64,000 nucleotides of DNA from Endocalyx cinctus (taxonomy: Eukaryota > Ascomycota > Sordariomycetes > Amphisphaeriales > Apiosporaceae): assembly GCA_001600455.1 (NCBI GenBank), contig BCKC01000005.1, positions 2,480,001 through 2,544,000 on the forward strand. Reading direction: 5' to 3'. The notes below the pieces were generated by a model that saw only the letters and a program-made list of their open reading frames with translations, searched no databases and had not been told where the DNA came from. Below are positions 33,867-46,951 of the stretch, in pieces. Numbering within the stretch: the stretch's first letter is position 1; each line of letters starts with the position of its first letter. The position numbers were made by a program, and so were the translations under genes.

Positions 33867-35835
33867 AATGTTCCGTACAAGGAGCTAAAGAAAGTAAAAG
33901 GAACACACGACAAATGGCGGGATGGAGAAGAGGTAGCAGGCTAAATAGGTGAGAAATAAGACCACCGAGAAAAGACACTATACTAATTGGGAGGGATCGG
34001 AATAACATGGGATGATGGGTATCAGTGGAGAGGGGGGTGGGTTGCCATTAAAGATCCCTTGTATGATTGGGTGGTCGGACGTCCACCCAGAAACTACATT
34101 GTCTCCCCCCAGAACGTGTTAGGCTTAATTGGGACAGGTTATTGACCTGGCCCAGGCCTTGTAAAAGCAGGGGAAAAGTCCACTTAGCCTGATAAAGTAA
34201 GATAACCCCCCTCTAATTTAGGGCTGCCGTTGACTGCCTATAGTGTGCTGTAGCGTATGTAGTGTACTATGTACGTGGTATAGTGTATGTAGCACACGTA
34301 CAGTAGGTAGATTGACTTCATATCTACAGTACTGTATTACAGTAGTAGAGTTACGTCATTAGAGTTATTCCATCATCACTGATCAAACGAAGGACAGGTA
34401 CGCCGTGGCGTTACTTACCTACTATCCATCCAATATATCAGGTATAAGGATACCCATGGATAAATAGTATTATCATCATTATCTATTTAGACACGTAATC
34501 TTTCTGAGCCGTCTAAAGAAGAGATATCCTATTATGTCTTTTTCTCCACGGTTTGCTTATGTGGCGAAATGATGTGTTGGATTGAGACAGGGTAGCACCA
34601 GAAATGGGATTTCCCGCGGATCTAAAGGAGTAACTCGGAGTTGCTTTGAGACTGGAGATTTGGTACTTACACATTATTGGGGGATTGGCCACCAATGACT
34701 TAACGATGACGACCTGACTTTCGAACACCGCCTCGACGTTGCGCGGTATAGTATGTATTTGTTGGTTAAGAGGCGCATATGCATGTATACTACAGTAATG
34801 TAATAGAGTGATGCCCGAAGAATTATAATGAGTGGCTTGTGAAGCTAAGAAGAGGTCGATGTTATCTAGCAATTATCGACCAATTGTAGATATCTAGATA
34901 TCTAATCAAACTTGAAAGTATAATGTTGTTGTTTTTTCTCCTTTTGGATAATCATGTTAAAGTTAAAGTTTTATTCAGTAAAAAAAAAAACAAAGGTCAT
35001 TTATAAAATATCACTCCCGTGTGGATTTTCTCTTTATACTGCGTATAAGGTGATTAAGTGCTTTAGTCACCTTGAGCAAACGGAAATCCCAAGCACCGGT
35101 ATCTAGGGTAGCCATCAAGTTCGGGTCATTGAGATTCAGAAGCTGCAAGCTCCCAACGACCTCAAGTATGGGAGATATGATTTATGATATTATCGTCATG
35201 CACGCAATAGCTGAAAAAGCAAACACTTTGCGTATATGAGTTAAAGTAATCTTGGTTTGTATATGGTAATACAAACTACGGTAAGCCAGGGTTTAGGATA
35301 ACACGGCAGTCAATGCGACTATCCGAACTGCTTACCCATGTGATCATAGTGAATCAAATTCCACGTTCATCGGTCACATCATTCTGAAGGATGAATAAAG
35401 CTTGTATCATATGAACTAACAAAATAAATTGAGTATTGCGTTACTAATCTTCCTATCGTAAATCCAACTTCGGTTGAATCAAAGGCGACGTAAAAGGAAA
35501 GGGATATGTTGTAGTGTGATGTGTAATGTGAGAAGGTAGAGAGAAAAAAGCAAGACGACAGGAAGACAAATAAAAAAAAGAAAAGAGTATGTACAAAAGA
35601 TATGCAGACGCTCGAATATGTCCAGTCCGAGATTCCTCCCCCAATAGTAGGTATAACCCCCGAAGACCACCCGTAAATCTTATGGGAAAAAAGACAAATG
35701 CGCCGACTTTGTGCAATAGTTGAAATGTTTTCAACACCTTAACTCCCATAATTCAAACCCATTTCTCTCAAAGAGAGGAAAACAATATACAAAAAGGACA
35801 AAAAGAAAAGAAATAAAGTTAGTTATGTCAGATAT
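33867..35835. other. Intergenic region with one coding-like fragment
   Basis: Mostly AT-rich, with a GTACGTGGTATAGTGTATGT-type low-complexity stretch near 34250-34310 and an A tract at 34981-34990. On the minus strand about 35017-35180 reads as a 50-codon protein-like block (GSLQLLNLNDPNLMATLDTG, then WDFRLLKVTKALNHLI) ending at TGA. A stop lies just upstream, and there is no start. It may be a relic; I do not recognise it. Confidence 0.35.
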
Positions 35836-37947
35836 TTACTGATCATTTTCGGAATCAATCCAGCTGACGAACCGCTCCTGGCCTCTGGGAACCAGTCTGA
35901 CGGGGACGTTGGAGGCGCCGTGGAGCTTGAGGGAGAGGATGCTCCAGGCGGCGTCGAGGGTGTCGCGGGATCGCTTGGTGGCCTTGGCGTAGAGGTCCTT
36001 CTTCTCCTGGCGGCTCATGCGCTCGATCTCCTCGTCGCTGGCCCACTCGTCCACCGCGTTCTCGAGACTGTACTTCTGGAAGAGGACCGAGAGCGTGACG
36101 AGGATCTCGACCTGAGCGATACGACGGCCGATGCAGGAGCGGGGGCCATCCGAGAAGGGGATGTACGAGCCGCGGAAGGGGTGGTACAGCTCCTGGTTGG
36201 TATCGGGGCCCTTGAAGCCACCATAGTCTTCCGTGTCGGCGCCGGCAACCTTCTGCTCCTTACCCTTGATGGTGGCGCGGTTCCAGCGCTGGGGGAGCCA
36301 GTCGTTCATGTCGTGAGAGGATTCAGTCACCTTGCTAGGCTCGGTGGGCCAGTATCCGGGGTGTCGGTGAGCACCGGTAAGAACTAATCCGACGTAAGAT
36401 TTCTTGGGGATAGTGTGTTGTTGGCCACGGATGTTGATAGTCTGGTCTTTTTCGGCTGATACCATCTTGGGGAGTTCGACAACGGGAGGCATGAGGCGCA
36501 AGGTTTCGTTCATAGCGGTAGCCAAGGTAGAGGCGGTCATCAGGTTGATCTTCTCGTCGTACTTCCAGGTCTTAGGGTCGGCGCCTTCGAAGATACGATC
36601 GACATCTCGCTGAAGCTGGCGCTGAGCAGCTGGGTTGTTAGCCAATTGAAGGAGGGTAAAGTGAATAGTGTTAGCGCTGGTCTCGTGTCCGGCAAGGAAC
36701 ATGACAAAGGCATTTCCAATAATGTGGTCGTCTTGGAGTTTGGTGGCCTTCGCTCCCTTCTTCGAGCCGCCCTGGGCTCGGGCATCTTCGTAAGACGTCG
36801 CGACAAGAGCGCCCATAAGGTCCATGCCCTCTTCCTTAGTGCCTTCCTTGAGGTTCTCAACCTTATCTTCCAAGAAATCGCCCATGTACTTGTTGAAGTT
36901 GTCCCGGAAAGTCTTGGTCTTCTTCATAACCTTCATCGGCAAGTGGTCTAGAGATTCATTGATTAGTATTATATTCCAAATCCACGACCGAGTATCATGA
37001 GCTTACCGAGGAGGAACTTAGGAACCAGGTGGATAAGCAAGATCGTTTGCAAGACACCAGCAATAGATTCGCGGAAAGTCATGTCATATCCTGCCGGCTT
37101 CTCAAGGCTGGTGTACTTCTTCATGCGAGAGTTAGTGTTCTCTGCCATCTTCTCGTGAGGCCACAACAATCGCAGACCAAAACCGACGTATCCAATGATG
37201 TTCAAGGCCAAGTCCATGGTGTCACCCTCGAGAGTGGTGATTCTGTCCGACTGTCCCTTCTGAATCCAGTGCTCGATGAGACCCTGAGATTGACCGATGG
37301 ACTCGGTGAAAACCATAGCGTTGTTGCTCTCGGTGAAAGAGGGTGCGGTGACCTTACGGTGCATGCGCCAGGTGTTACCTTCCGTAGTAACGAGGTTGTC
37401 ACCGAATCGTGTCAAGAGCTTATAGGCCTGAACAGGTTTAGGGAAAGCCTCACGTCGAGAGGTGACCTGGTGGATAACTTCAGGGTTCTCTGTTTCAAGC
37501 TGAATTCTGCGGGGAGTGACGACCAAGAAAGTGTCGTGGCCAAGCCTCTCGAAAATCTCGTGGCGCAATCTGTATTGCCAGCTAGGGGAGCAAACTCTGG
37601 GGTATCTATTAGCTTATCTGCGTATCATAATGATTCGGAACTCAGGCTCGACATACTCGATAATGGGGTCCCAGAGACTCCGAGGGGCCAAGAACTTCCA
37701 TAACGGAATCCAGATGACAGAGAACAGCTGCGACATTTCGTTCACAGGATCAACGGCTAAATATACCAGGTTAGAGCGAATCTCTGATGTGTTATCCACG
37801 TGGATGGTAAAAAATATACTTACGGCAAATGTACCATGGTAAACCAGAGGCTTTAGCAAGTTGGATGTTCTTGTAGAAACTGTACATTCTGCTGGCGGTC
37901 ATCCAGGCGATGAGAGCGCCAGCGGCGAGAAGTATTGTTTGAGCCAT
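35836..37947 (-). CDS. Cytochrome P450 monooxygenase
   Basis: Model: complement(join(35836..36947, 37007..37596, 37657..37756, 37824..37947)), 641 residues, phases consistent. An N-terminal membrane anchor (LLAAGALIAWM) is followed by P450 landmarks: TWRMHRKVTAPSF (helix C), AGHETSANT (I-helix oxygen-binding motif), NETLRLMP (ExxR of helix K) and FSDGPRSCIGRR (heme loop with the Cys ligand). The length is at the long end for the superfamily, owing to a long N-terminal region and an insertion before the I helix. ER membrane; substrate unknown. It is not in an evident biosynthetic cluster, but coding-like blocks of an unidentified gene lie divergently about 150 bases upstream. Confidence 0.92.
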
Positions 37948-38095
37948 TTTACTGTCTTGAGTCAACCTCGAGACGACTTTCTTCTTTGTAGGTAGGGATG
38001 AGTCCTCGACAAGTCCTATATGCCAGGGGCTTTGTTGTTATCAGATCGATTTGAGATCGTACTATATTGCGGACGATGGTGTCGATACTGTTTTA

Positions 38096-38812
38096 TGGAG
38101 ATGAGAGTCTTAGAAAGTCTTGGTGAGTTGTGTGGAAGATGGAGTGATGAGATGATAATTTTGAAACCAGATGGGAGAGATATCCTCCTCAATAAATATC
38201 AAGACGAAATCAATGGTGAGACAAGACTTCTTGCAGAACACCCCACCTCCGACTACTATTCTTGGGAGATATGTGAAGTCCCTGATACTGTCATAGGAGG
38301 ATCTCGTACCCACGCGATCCCCTCCCATGTGAACTTCGGAGAGAATAAGGTATGGTTTGCCTCAAAATAGAAAAACAGAAAAGATAGGACGAAGATATGT
38401 CATGGAAATTAGAGTTATCGCGTGTGAAACTTCCAGGAAGGTCTTGCCACTTGAAAAGATATCCCTGCAAGCCGAGCAAAGGTACGGCTGATAGCAAGAA
38501 GCTCTTCCATCAATGGGTAGATATCACAGCCAAATAGGGATACAGTGCTAGGTTTAGACAAGAAGAGAACCCACACACCTTGCCTCCACAGGCCGAAAAG
38601 ATTTGGAAGATGTTTCATAGACGAGATTATGCAGATGCTCAAGAACGAGCAGGCGACCCTGGTGAAGGTATGGGTTGGGTTTGTCATTTGTGGATGGCAA
38701 AGGCTGATCCACGGATGTGCGACCCTTTCCTCGTAGGGCGACATCGTCCTATTTTTTGTTTTCTTTTACGGCTAAAAGTAGAAGAGTGGGTGATAAAGAT
38801 CTAGTAGGTTTC
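38096..38812 (+). CDS. Possible unrecognised gene or relic divergent from the P450
   Basis: Two plus-strand blocks look coding. The first (ATG 38096 to about 38349) includes KPDGRDILLNKYQDEING and HPTSDYYSWEICEVPD and stops at a GTATGG donor-like site. The second (38532-38800) follows an AAATAG acceptor-like site and includes EENPHTLPPQAEKIWKMF, RDYADAQERAGDPGEGMG and WMAKADPRMCDPF. I could not find an intron or middle exon that joins them in phase, so the gene may be broken, or part of the model is missing. No family is recognised. The start lies about 150 bases from the P450 start on the other strand, which would suggest co-regulation if it is real. Confidence 0.3.
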
Positions 38813-40865
38813 CTAAGTATACCACGAGGCTTGGATTATTACACATAAGTTACGGGTATGCGTAAGCCGTACGGAAGACCAAAGTGCTAAAAGCTTAATT
38901 TGTTTGCCGGTACAACTTATCCAGCCGATTCGAATCGGATGTAAATTGGTTAGTGATGCGCCGCAATTAGAAAAGTATAGTCCACAATGGTAAGTTAGAG
39001 GTAAGGGAATTTGAAGGTATTTGAAAATATTTGAATTAAATTCTATAAAAATCCTATCGCTCGGTAAATAAGTGCAAGTAAGGCTGGCTAAGCCTATTTT
39101 AATTTGGTATTTGATTCTACAAGTAGACGTAAGGGCGGGCATTAGCTAAGCGTCGAAGATAGGTACTCTACATGGTACACTGGAACAATCGCAAAGCACA
39201 GAGGCGGATACTTAGTAATAGGGCAGTACTACCTAGCCCTGGAGGTATACTTGTACTGAATGTATACAAATAATTGTCTACTAGAAGCGATAGTGACCAA
39301 TGAAAATTCATAGCACCTTCGTGGTAGAGCTGGCTGGTTGGTTGAATAGTATCATCCCCGTAATTCCCGGCCCGAAATAAATTGGCGGTTGACCAGGGCA
39401 TGGGATTCTTTATTCCGATATCACTCTGACCACTTTGAGTCTACACTACACTACACTGAGAATGGCTTACATCTTACATATATATATATCTATAGATCAT
39501 ACGACGATGGGACAATAACATATCAATCGCACCATATGCCAAATGAAAATATATCTATTAGAGATTTGAGGAGAAAATAGGCACGTATCTTATCTTCTTT
39601 CGCGAAAATGGTTTGATAGCATACTAAGGAAACATCTCCTCAACGAACCCTTCTTGCCAAGGATTTCCATCCTGTAGCTAAAGTGCCATTGCACTCAAGC
39701 CACGATGCGGCTAACCGTCCCCGACATGGCAAACATATGCCAAATCTTTATTTTTTGCCTATTTTCATCTCACGTTGACAGGTTTCAACCTGATATGTGT
39801 AGTATACATGTACGTTTTGCATGGTTTATACGTCGTATTTGACCTTTTTACTTACAGTTCGTTTATCTGCCCTACTTCGATTGAGGCTCATTATGCTTAT
39901 GCGTGTACTTCTCGTCTAGGCGTATTGAATGCATACACTTCTTCAATTTTCTAATCTTGGTTCACATTTTCGCACACTACTAACTACTGTTCATCCTCAA
40001 AAGTACTGGCGATCTCTTGGCAAATTTGTCAGAGTTGGAAAGTTATTATCGTAGCATATCGAAAATCGTCCTTGATAACAATGAGGTCAGTACTTCAGTA
40101 GTGTTACTAAGCCGTAGTATACGTACAGTACTTGCGGTCAAGATATAATAGTACTTGAAAATTTGTCATAATAGAGAAAAATGGATATTTCCTTAAATAT
40201 AAAGTGTACCGCTCTATGAGATCAACCTGAATAGGAAAAGAAGAAGAACTGAGTATAATTTTCTAGTACATATACAGTTTAGTACATACACAGTTGTATA
40301 CTAACCTAGGTACTGTAGTGGTAATACACGTAGAATTTGGGGGATCTTTTGGGGGATTTTCAGTGTCAGAGTACTTCTCAGTGTGCTTATTCTATACTAA
40401 GTAAGATAAGGTTAGTGAGATCCAGTTCCCCGTATCCACTTTACCAGGTTGTTTTTCACATCATATTCTATCTATAGCCTTCCCGGTTCCAGCGGCCGCG
40501 TAGGCCTGGGTCTAATTGGTTACTCATTTTCAGCTCCCCTTGGAGATCTACTTGATATAGGCCTTTTCCACGTGTGTACGTTTATATATGTATGCGTGTT
40601 TTTTAATGCTTTGATCGTCTTCTATTATGCCAGCTTACTCTTCTCGATGGATTTAAACATGAATACTGCATATATATATTTGTTTTTTCTTCTCATCCAC
40701 ATCGTTTCATGTCGTTTTCGTGGCAAATCTCATCGACTCCAAAGATGAGGTATTCACCATCTTGATTTCGGCCTTCACCGGGGTAGAAATATACATAGAT
40801 AGCTGGATTGCGTCATCAAATTTATTCTATACGAGACCGAAGAGACTTAGAATATCACGCCAAAA

Positions 40866-40946
<81 letters not shown>

Positions 40947-41256
40947 ATAAGTCGGCAAGCACTCTAACAGGGGAGATGTAAGAACATAATTTGCAAACAA
41001 TTCTTTCTTACATTGATAAATTATCAATATAACTCCCTACACAACTAGGAATTTAGAATGCAAGGTGATGGCCAGGCCTAGGGCAAGTCCTGCCGAAACC
41101 GAGACCCAATGAATACATAGTAATAGACTAATACGCTAAAGGAGAATAGAAAAAGTCATGGTTTATCACGAAACAAATTCAATATAGTGGAGAAAATTCT
41201 GCAAAAAAAAAAAAAAAAAAAAGATGTTTCATTTCGTCTATATTCTCGACATGGAT
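38813..41256. other. AT-rich gene-free region
   Basis: About 2.4 kb with short frames only. It contains an ACCTAGGT palindrome (40304-40311), a GA microsatellite (40875-40944), and an A tract at 41203-41222. Nothing else can be supported. Confidence 0.5.
40875..40944. repeat. (GA)n microsatellite
   Basis: About 35 uninterrupted GA units directly after an A-rich run (40862-40874). Frames reading through it (poly Arg-Glu or poly Leu-Ser) are artefacts of the repeat. Confidence 0.95.
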
Positions 41257-42829
41257 CTATAGCTTGATAGATAGATTGTATTTATCCCAAACAAGAGCGA
41301 CAATCGCCAGTGTCGTGGCGTATGCGAGGAGTATACCCATCGTCGCAGCGGGTCCCATATCTAAGGTAGGCACAGTCATGTTCACCAGGCCCGTCAGTAA
41401 GTTCGCTACGAGGAATATGGCCAGCCCATTTCTGTTAAAAGATCGCAGCACCCTACTTGTAGCAGTCTCGTATGCTTCTTGCTCTGTCTTGCTATCTGTA
41501 GCGTTGTAGAATGCAGGGAAGAAGATGCTCTCTATAACACAGCACGCGAGGAGCTGTGCCGAGTTAAACGCGGCAATCCATAACACGTAAGGTAAATTCG
41601 CGAGCCGGCGGGATACGTCCACACCGGCTCCATACGTGAAATCCGTGGTCAGGAAATAAAGAGCAGACCAGATGATGGACCACGCCGTCATGGTTAGGAT
41701 AAGTGTTTGTCGCTGGGTACCTCCATTAGACCCACTCCGAGCGTTGATATTCCTAGGCAGGACGAACATGCCCATATCTTGGCCCGCCAAGAAAATCGCC
41801 AAATACCCAATAAAGCTACAAATACCTTCTCGATTCATCGAGATAAGATCAGTGCGAGGGGCGGTGAGGATAAAAGCTTTCAGCTCTGTGCTCTCAAGTA
41901 CTACCTGATAGCCGACACTCAGTAAAATTGCCAAGGCGGCAAACGACGGGATAACCTTTAATGCAGACTGGAAGATGGCGACAAAGGGAGGGAGAAATCC
42001 CAATGTGAAGAAGAAGTTCCAATGAACGCCATATTCGGTCACATGTTCGGCGTAGTCTAACCCCTTGACGCTCAACAGGCGTATAAAACCCAGAACAAGG
42101 AGGGGTAAAGAGTGTCGCATAGAGTAAAACAATCTTTGGTGAAGTGGTGTAGTACGGCTTGCGGCCCTCTCTTTTAGTAATGGTCGCGCAGCGACAACGC
42201 CGGCAGAAAAGACGAAGGATCCCACGCCAAGATCCATTAACGACGTACCCCACGTCTCGACTTTAGCAAACCGGCGAGGAAACAACCTAAAATCGACAGC
42301 CAATATAGCGAGGCATGTCATGACTAGCATAGAGCCCCTGTACGTCGTTAAGAAAGGTTTTACGGACAGCGCACTCAATGTATCAGACTTCTTTTGGCCT
42401 TGCGCGTTTGGGGGTAGCTTGGGCTTTTTTCTCGACGTGGGCGGATTTGCAGGTAGGGCGTATACGAAGATGGCGGGTACCATCAACAATCCGCAGAGCA
42501 GTAATGGGGTGCTCGCATAGAGGGTTATAGCTAGGAGGGATGTCGCGACATTAAGGAGGATATCGACTACGAAGCTCAGGGGTTTATACGGCTTGAAGAA
42601 GGATTGGCGCGATTGAAGGACGGACCATAGGAGGAAAGCCAACTAGATATAATTCATTAATTAATTAAGGTCCTTGACTGTTTCTTTTTTCTGAGTTATC
42701 CATTAAGGAATTACGATTTCATACCGGTCCTACTGCTGTCACGTAATTGATTTCTGTGACTGAGCCTCCTGACAGGTTGGACACGAAGTCCTCCTTCATC
42801 TGTTTGTACGTAGTAGAGTTCGTCGCCAT
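41257..42829 (-). CDS. GWT1: GPI-anchor inositol acyltransferase Gwt1 (PIG-W)
   Basis: Model: complement(join(41257..42642, 42725..42829)), 496 residues; 82-nt intron (GTATGA...ATCTAG), phase 0. Exon 1 reads [28 protein letters not shown] (partial), the strongly conserved opening of Gwt1. Exon 2 has about a dozen hydrophobic helices and family blocks [39 protein letters not shown] and [17 protein letters not shown]. The enzyme transfers an acyl chain from acyl-CoA to the inositol of glucosaminyl-phosphatidylinositol in the ER, an early step of GPI-anchor synthesis. It is the target of the antifungal manogepix. The length is normal, with no sign of damage. Confidence 0.95.
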
Positions 42830-43837
42830 TTTCTGTACTTTCGTGGGAAGAACCAAGAAGAGAGGCAACACAGGGGGAAAAAACACCAAGTGGAAATTAT
42901 CTCAAGTACGAATTTATACACATTGCATTAACGAACGATTGACTGTTGGCGTGTTCAGTATTTTAGTAGTTTTGAACAGATCGCAAAATGCGTTGTCCAA
43001 ATCAGAGCCAAGCTTTGAAGCTCTACAGCTGTAACATACAGAACAAGCAGCCCTGAGCCGTTAAAGCTAGTGCTTGCAACAGTGTACTTTGGTTAGTCAT
43101 ATAAGTGGAGCGCTTACCGTCAACCATGTCGCCACGCTAATATTTGGTTGGATCGTGACCCATCAACCAACGCCAGGCCCTCCATACTTGTTTCCAAAGT
43201 TATTCAGGTGTGATGAAGTTGTAGTATCTTCAACAGAAAGAAGAAAATAGTAATGGTTTAAAGAAGTATATAGCTGTGTACTCATTTGAAAGTGAAGAAG
43301 AAACCAGACAACTGCGTTACGTAAGCTCAGCAAGTGACTGTCAATTATAATCTAACTTCCCTTAATCCTACGTACTTTTTGTTAGGACTATTGTTTATAT
43401 TCCACGACAGCGATCTGAGCAGCAACATACTACCCGCCGGGATAATGTTCCATGGCGGGATATCTCTCTGGCGCAGCGTTCTCTTCATCAAGTAGGATTT
43501 CGCTTATCTGTATCAGAAGTAAGATGAGTCACTTCTGACTTGAATACAGCGGCAATCTGTCTTATGAAATAGTGAAAAAAGCTTAATATCAGCAGTTGAT
43601 CCTGATCCATCATCCTGTAACTTTCCAAATGGTATACTTAGTATGACAAATCAGGAACGTAGGTAGAGTTATGCTTCCGATATGCCATTTTTGATGGCTT
43701 GGAGTTCTTCCAACAGGATCAAGACACGTTTGATTTTGATATACGGTCATAGTAAACCTAAAAACATCCATCGAGTAATATCTAGTTGAGGAGCAGAGTA
43801 TATTATACGCCTGTGTATTATGTAAACGAGTGTCTTA
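42830..43837. other. Intergenic region
   Basis: About 1 kb between GWT1 and the ABC-transporter relic. I could not extend the relic upstream here with confidence, and no other feature is seen. Confidence 0.45.
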
Positions 43838-44510
43838 ATGATAGAGTCATATGTAAGCTTTCATCTCGATGACATCCAAAAGAATCCTCACTTGATTAAT
43901 ACTAGTCGACAGCCTGCGTGTCTTCTTGCCATAGTTCAACAATGGCTAAGCCTCGTCATTGATCTTGTAGTCATCGTATTAACAGCCCTCACTATGTTGC
44001 TCCTCTCTAATTCTGGATTTACCGGCGCTTCCCTGGTCACACTCATGAGCTTCGAGGATAGCCCCTCTGGCATTTTCATATTTTTCACCAACCTGGAAAC
44101 GTCTATCGGAGTGATATCTAGGTTTAAGAGGTCATTAATCGAAAGGCCAAGCCTAAAAATAAGCAAGAAGGATATATAATATGGCCGGATAAGAGTGTAG
44201 TAGAGCTACGAGGTGTATCGGCCAGCTTTGAGTCAGGGAATAAAATACCATTCGTCTTGTCAACTCGCTTCAAAATTAGGCTAACTATGAAAGCAGCACA
44301 GAGTCAGGAACGCAAGCAGATAACATAGTTAACTTGACTCTCCCCTATACCAATATAACAATTGAACCAAGCGAAAAGATCGCTATTTGCGGGTATGATT
44401 TTGAAAGGGTGTTGGTTAAGTATGGAAAAGGAGAAGATCGTGGAGGTTGGAAACCTGATGCTATTGGCTAGGACCAAAGGCACGCGTTGGTAGAGGTTGG
44501 AGCTACGTAA
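43838..44510 (+). pseudogene. Relic of an ABCC-type (MRP) multidrug transporter
   Basis: 43838-44150 reads as the end of the second transmembrane domain of a fungal ABCC transporter: LINTSRQPACLLAIVQQWL, GFTGASLVTLMSF and TNLETSIGVISRFK. After a stop at 44177, 44186-44235 gives WPDKSVVELRGVSASFE, the start of the second nucleotide-binding domain. At 44330-44391 TIEPSEKIAICG reaches the position just before Walker A. The next residues are FERVLV and, after a short frameshift, MEKEKIVEVGN...LLARTKG, the last part of the same domain. Walker A, signature and Walker B are thus gone. Only the 3' quarter of the gene is visible. No start and several breaks: a dead copy. Confidence 0.75.
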
Positions 44511-45403
44511 GCTACAACAATAAACGCAGTACGGGTACCAGATTCATTGGTGGACGTCACAGTGGGCTTCGGTAGGTCCATAACTGGAGAGTAGCGACTC
44601 AAGTTACTTACCTTGTACCCTCCTCGATATATCAATACTGACAGTTCCTTTTACAAACGAAGCAAATTGATATCCAGGAACAGATGTATCCATTCGATCA
44701 ATCAGATTACCCTCCGTCCCTAAACAATCTGAAGCGTGGCAACTCAAAGACGTCTTTGTCGAATTTGACTCACGAGTGTCTTAGACGGGCGGAGCTGAAT
44801 CCTCGGTTCTTTACACAAATTGAAATCACAAACGCGAGTGATCGTTCGTTTTCTTTTATGCGTATCTTTTCTTTATCATATTCGTATCTGTAAGAGACGA
44901 GGTCACCTAAACAACGGCTTATCGCTTGCTTCTACGTGAAACTTTCTAGCACCCGTTAAAAAAAATCGTATTTCTAAAACTTATCAAATCCACTGGTTTA
45001 TCTCGTTTGTCAAGTTATTAATCATTTTACCATCGCTATCGGGTTTTCCGACATGGTTGACTCTTTGATTCAGTCGCCCCCTCCTTTTCTTTAAGGAGAG
45101 AGGAGGGGAAAGGGGGTCGTTGGGTGGAATAGAAAGGAGCTCCTCACAAAAGGATCTATGGGCCGTTTGTCTGTTTAACTTGAGTATAAACAGTAAAATA
45201 GTATTATAAATAACGGGACCTGAGGAAAATATGGCCATTTTCTACCTCGGATCAACGAAGAAATTTCTTCATATACTAGACGTATCCTAACACTTGAATT
45301 CTTTATCACTTTTTTTAAGCTTCATATTGTATTTTAACATACTGAGTTATTTCTCATATACATTTACTTTCGGAGATAATTATCTCTCTCAGCAAGATCC
45401 TAG
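44511..45403. other. Intergenic region
   Basis: No gene is supported. A 69-codon plus-strand frame at 44684-44893 (YPFDQSDYPPSLNNLKRGNS) is protein-like at its start, but has no splice context or known family. The rest is AT-rich spacer and promoter of the gene at 45404. Confidence 0.4.
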
Positions 45404-46951
45404 ATGGCTAGTGAAGTAAATAGTCTCCCGGGACGTCCCAATATCGAGCCACTATGGGCCAACTTCAACATCAACCAGACAGCCCAGGGTCCTATATTGT
45501 CGCCTTCCCTAATGTCCCCTCATCACAGTCCTCCGAATCATATGTATCCTATTAGCTATGATAGGTCATTATCACGCAAGGAAGATCAAGTACTGTTGAA
45601 AAGCCTCAACATGACGACCAGAAAACTTTCATCTCTTGTAATCCCGGCAACAGCAACTCCCACGGTTGATCAGTTTACACCTTCCCCCCTTATCTCGAGA
45701 CTGGAAAAGATTAGTATCCTTCCTTCTCCTGATCTGGAGGTGACGAGTGGCCTCCCAGCTCCGACCACGCCATCAAACTTTTCGGCACCGCCGCCGCCAG
45801 GGTATATCGGAAGCGATTCTTCCGCGGGAATAGACACCCGTCATACTCTTTCGGATTATGACGATACAAGTCGCAGCTTCACCGCCAACCATGGGGTTTC
45901 CATGACTTCAAATCCAAGCCCGGTGGCGCAGCAACAACGGAATCAACTTCACAATCATCACGACGCTGGACAAGGACTTAACTTCCCTGCTGGCAAGATA
46001 GCAGACGCTTTTGTCATCGCGCGATCGCTGCGTCGACACATAAGCCCTCCGTCGACTGGAAACTCGCCTACCAATAATTCACAGTTATCGTCAGCCCATC
46101 TGACGGTTCGGGCTGTAGTACGGCCTCGATTACCCACGCGCCAACCGTTCCTGATACAGCGTACTTTCGATGTAGATGAGTTGAGAGCTGCCAGCAGCAG
46201 CGTAGCCGATTCAGAGCGTTATCGTGATGGAATTGCTACTGTTGGTGGAGAACAAAAATGTTTTTCACCTTCCAAAACTCGTAGCCCGTCTGCTTCTACT
46301 CGAACTGTCGCTTCCACCGGCAGACGATTTAGTAGTGGTCTACCGTCACCTCGAGATCTTCGGTCCGGGACTCCCAGTGCCGCGGCGACAGATTACGAGA
46401 CGTTGATCCGGGATCCTAAAACGGTACCAATATGTAAGTATTTTCTAAAATCTTCCTCTTTCTTCTTTCACAGTGTCATTTTCTACTTCTCCTTAGTTTT
46501 CTTGCGGATTGAATAGCGAAGCGTCTTTTCCTTATTCTTATCTTCTTATTTTACAATTCTATCATTTGTATTTTAAATTCCGGTTTTTACCCATCTACCT
46601 ACCCGAGAATTACCTATACCTTATACACACTCTCTCATAAGTACAGGCTTTGAAATATATGAATTTCATTCATGCATTCCCCAACCACGGGTCCAAAACT
46701 AACATAACTTCTCCAAAACCTCAGACCTAAACTACACCCGGGCCACACTCCCCGTCCTCGCCGCGCTCCTCACATCTGGCCACGTCCGCGCGGGCGACGT
46801 CGTCTATCTCCCTGTACCTCACGCGGAAGCCTGGGGCCAGACGATCGGGTACTTATCAGCGAAACATGAAGGGGAAATCGATAAAAAAAGTGACAGTAAG
46901 CCGAGTCGGGCTGTGTGGGATAATATCATGTATCTAGGCGGGACTATTTGA
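45404..46951 (+). CDS. Ser/Pro-rich protein of unknown function
   Basis: Model: join(45404..46433, 46725..46951), 418 residues; 291-nt intron (GTAAGT...CCTCAG), phase 1. The intron is longer than most here, but the frame resumes cleanly and ends at TGA 46949. Residues 1-230 are low-complexity (Ser, Pro, Asn, Gln). A conserved-looking block at about 200-285 reads ADAFVIARSLRRHISPP and LTVRAVVRPRLPTRQPF. The C-terminal 75 residues (LNYTRATLPVLAALLTSGHV, GDVVYLPVPHAEAW, GQTIGYL) look folded. There is no signal peptide or membrane helix. The composition resembles a nuclear or signalling scaffold, but no named domain is recognised. Confidence 0.7.

Noticed and set aside
40720..41027. Frames through the GA microsatellite (Arg-Glu or Leu-Ser runs)
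   Set aside because: Pure repeat translation with no flanking domain.
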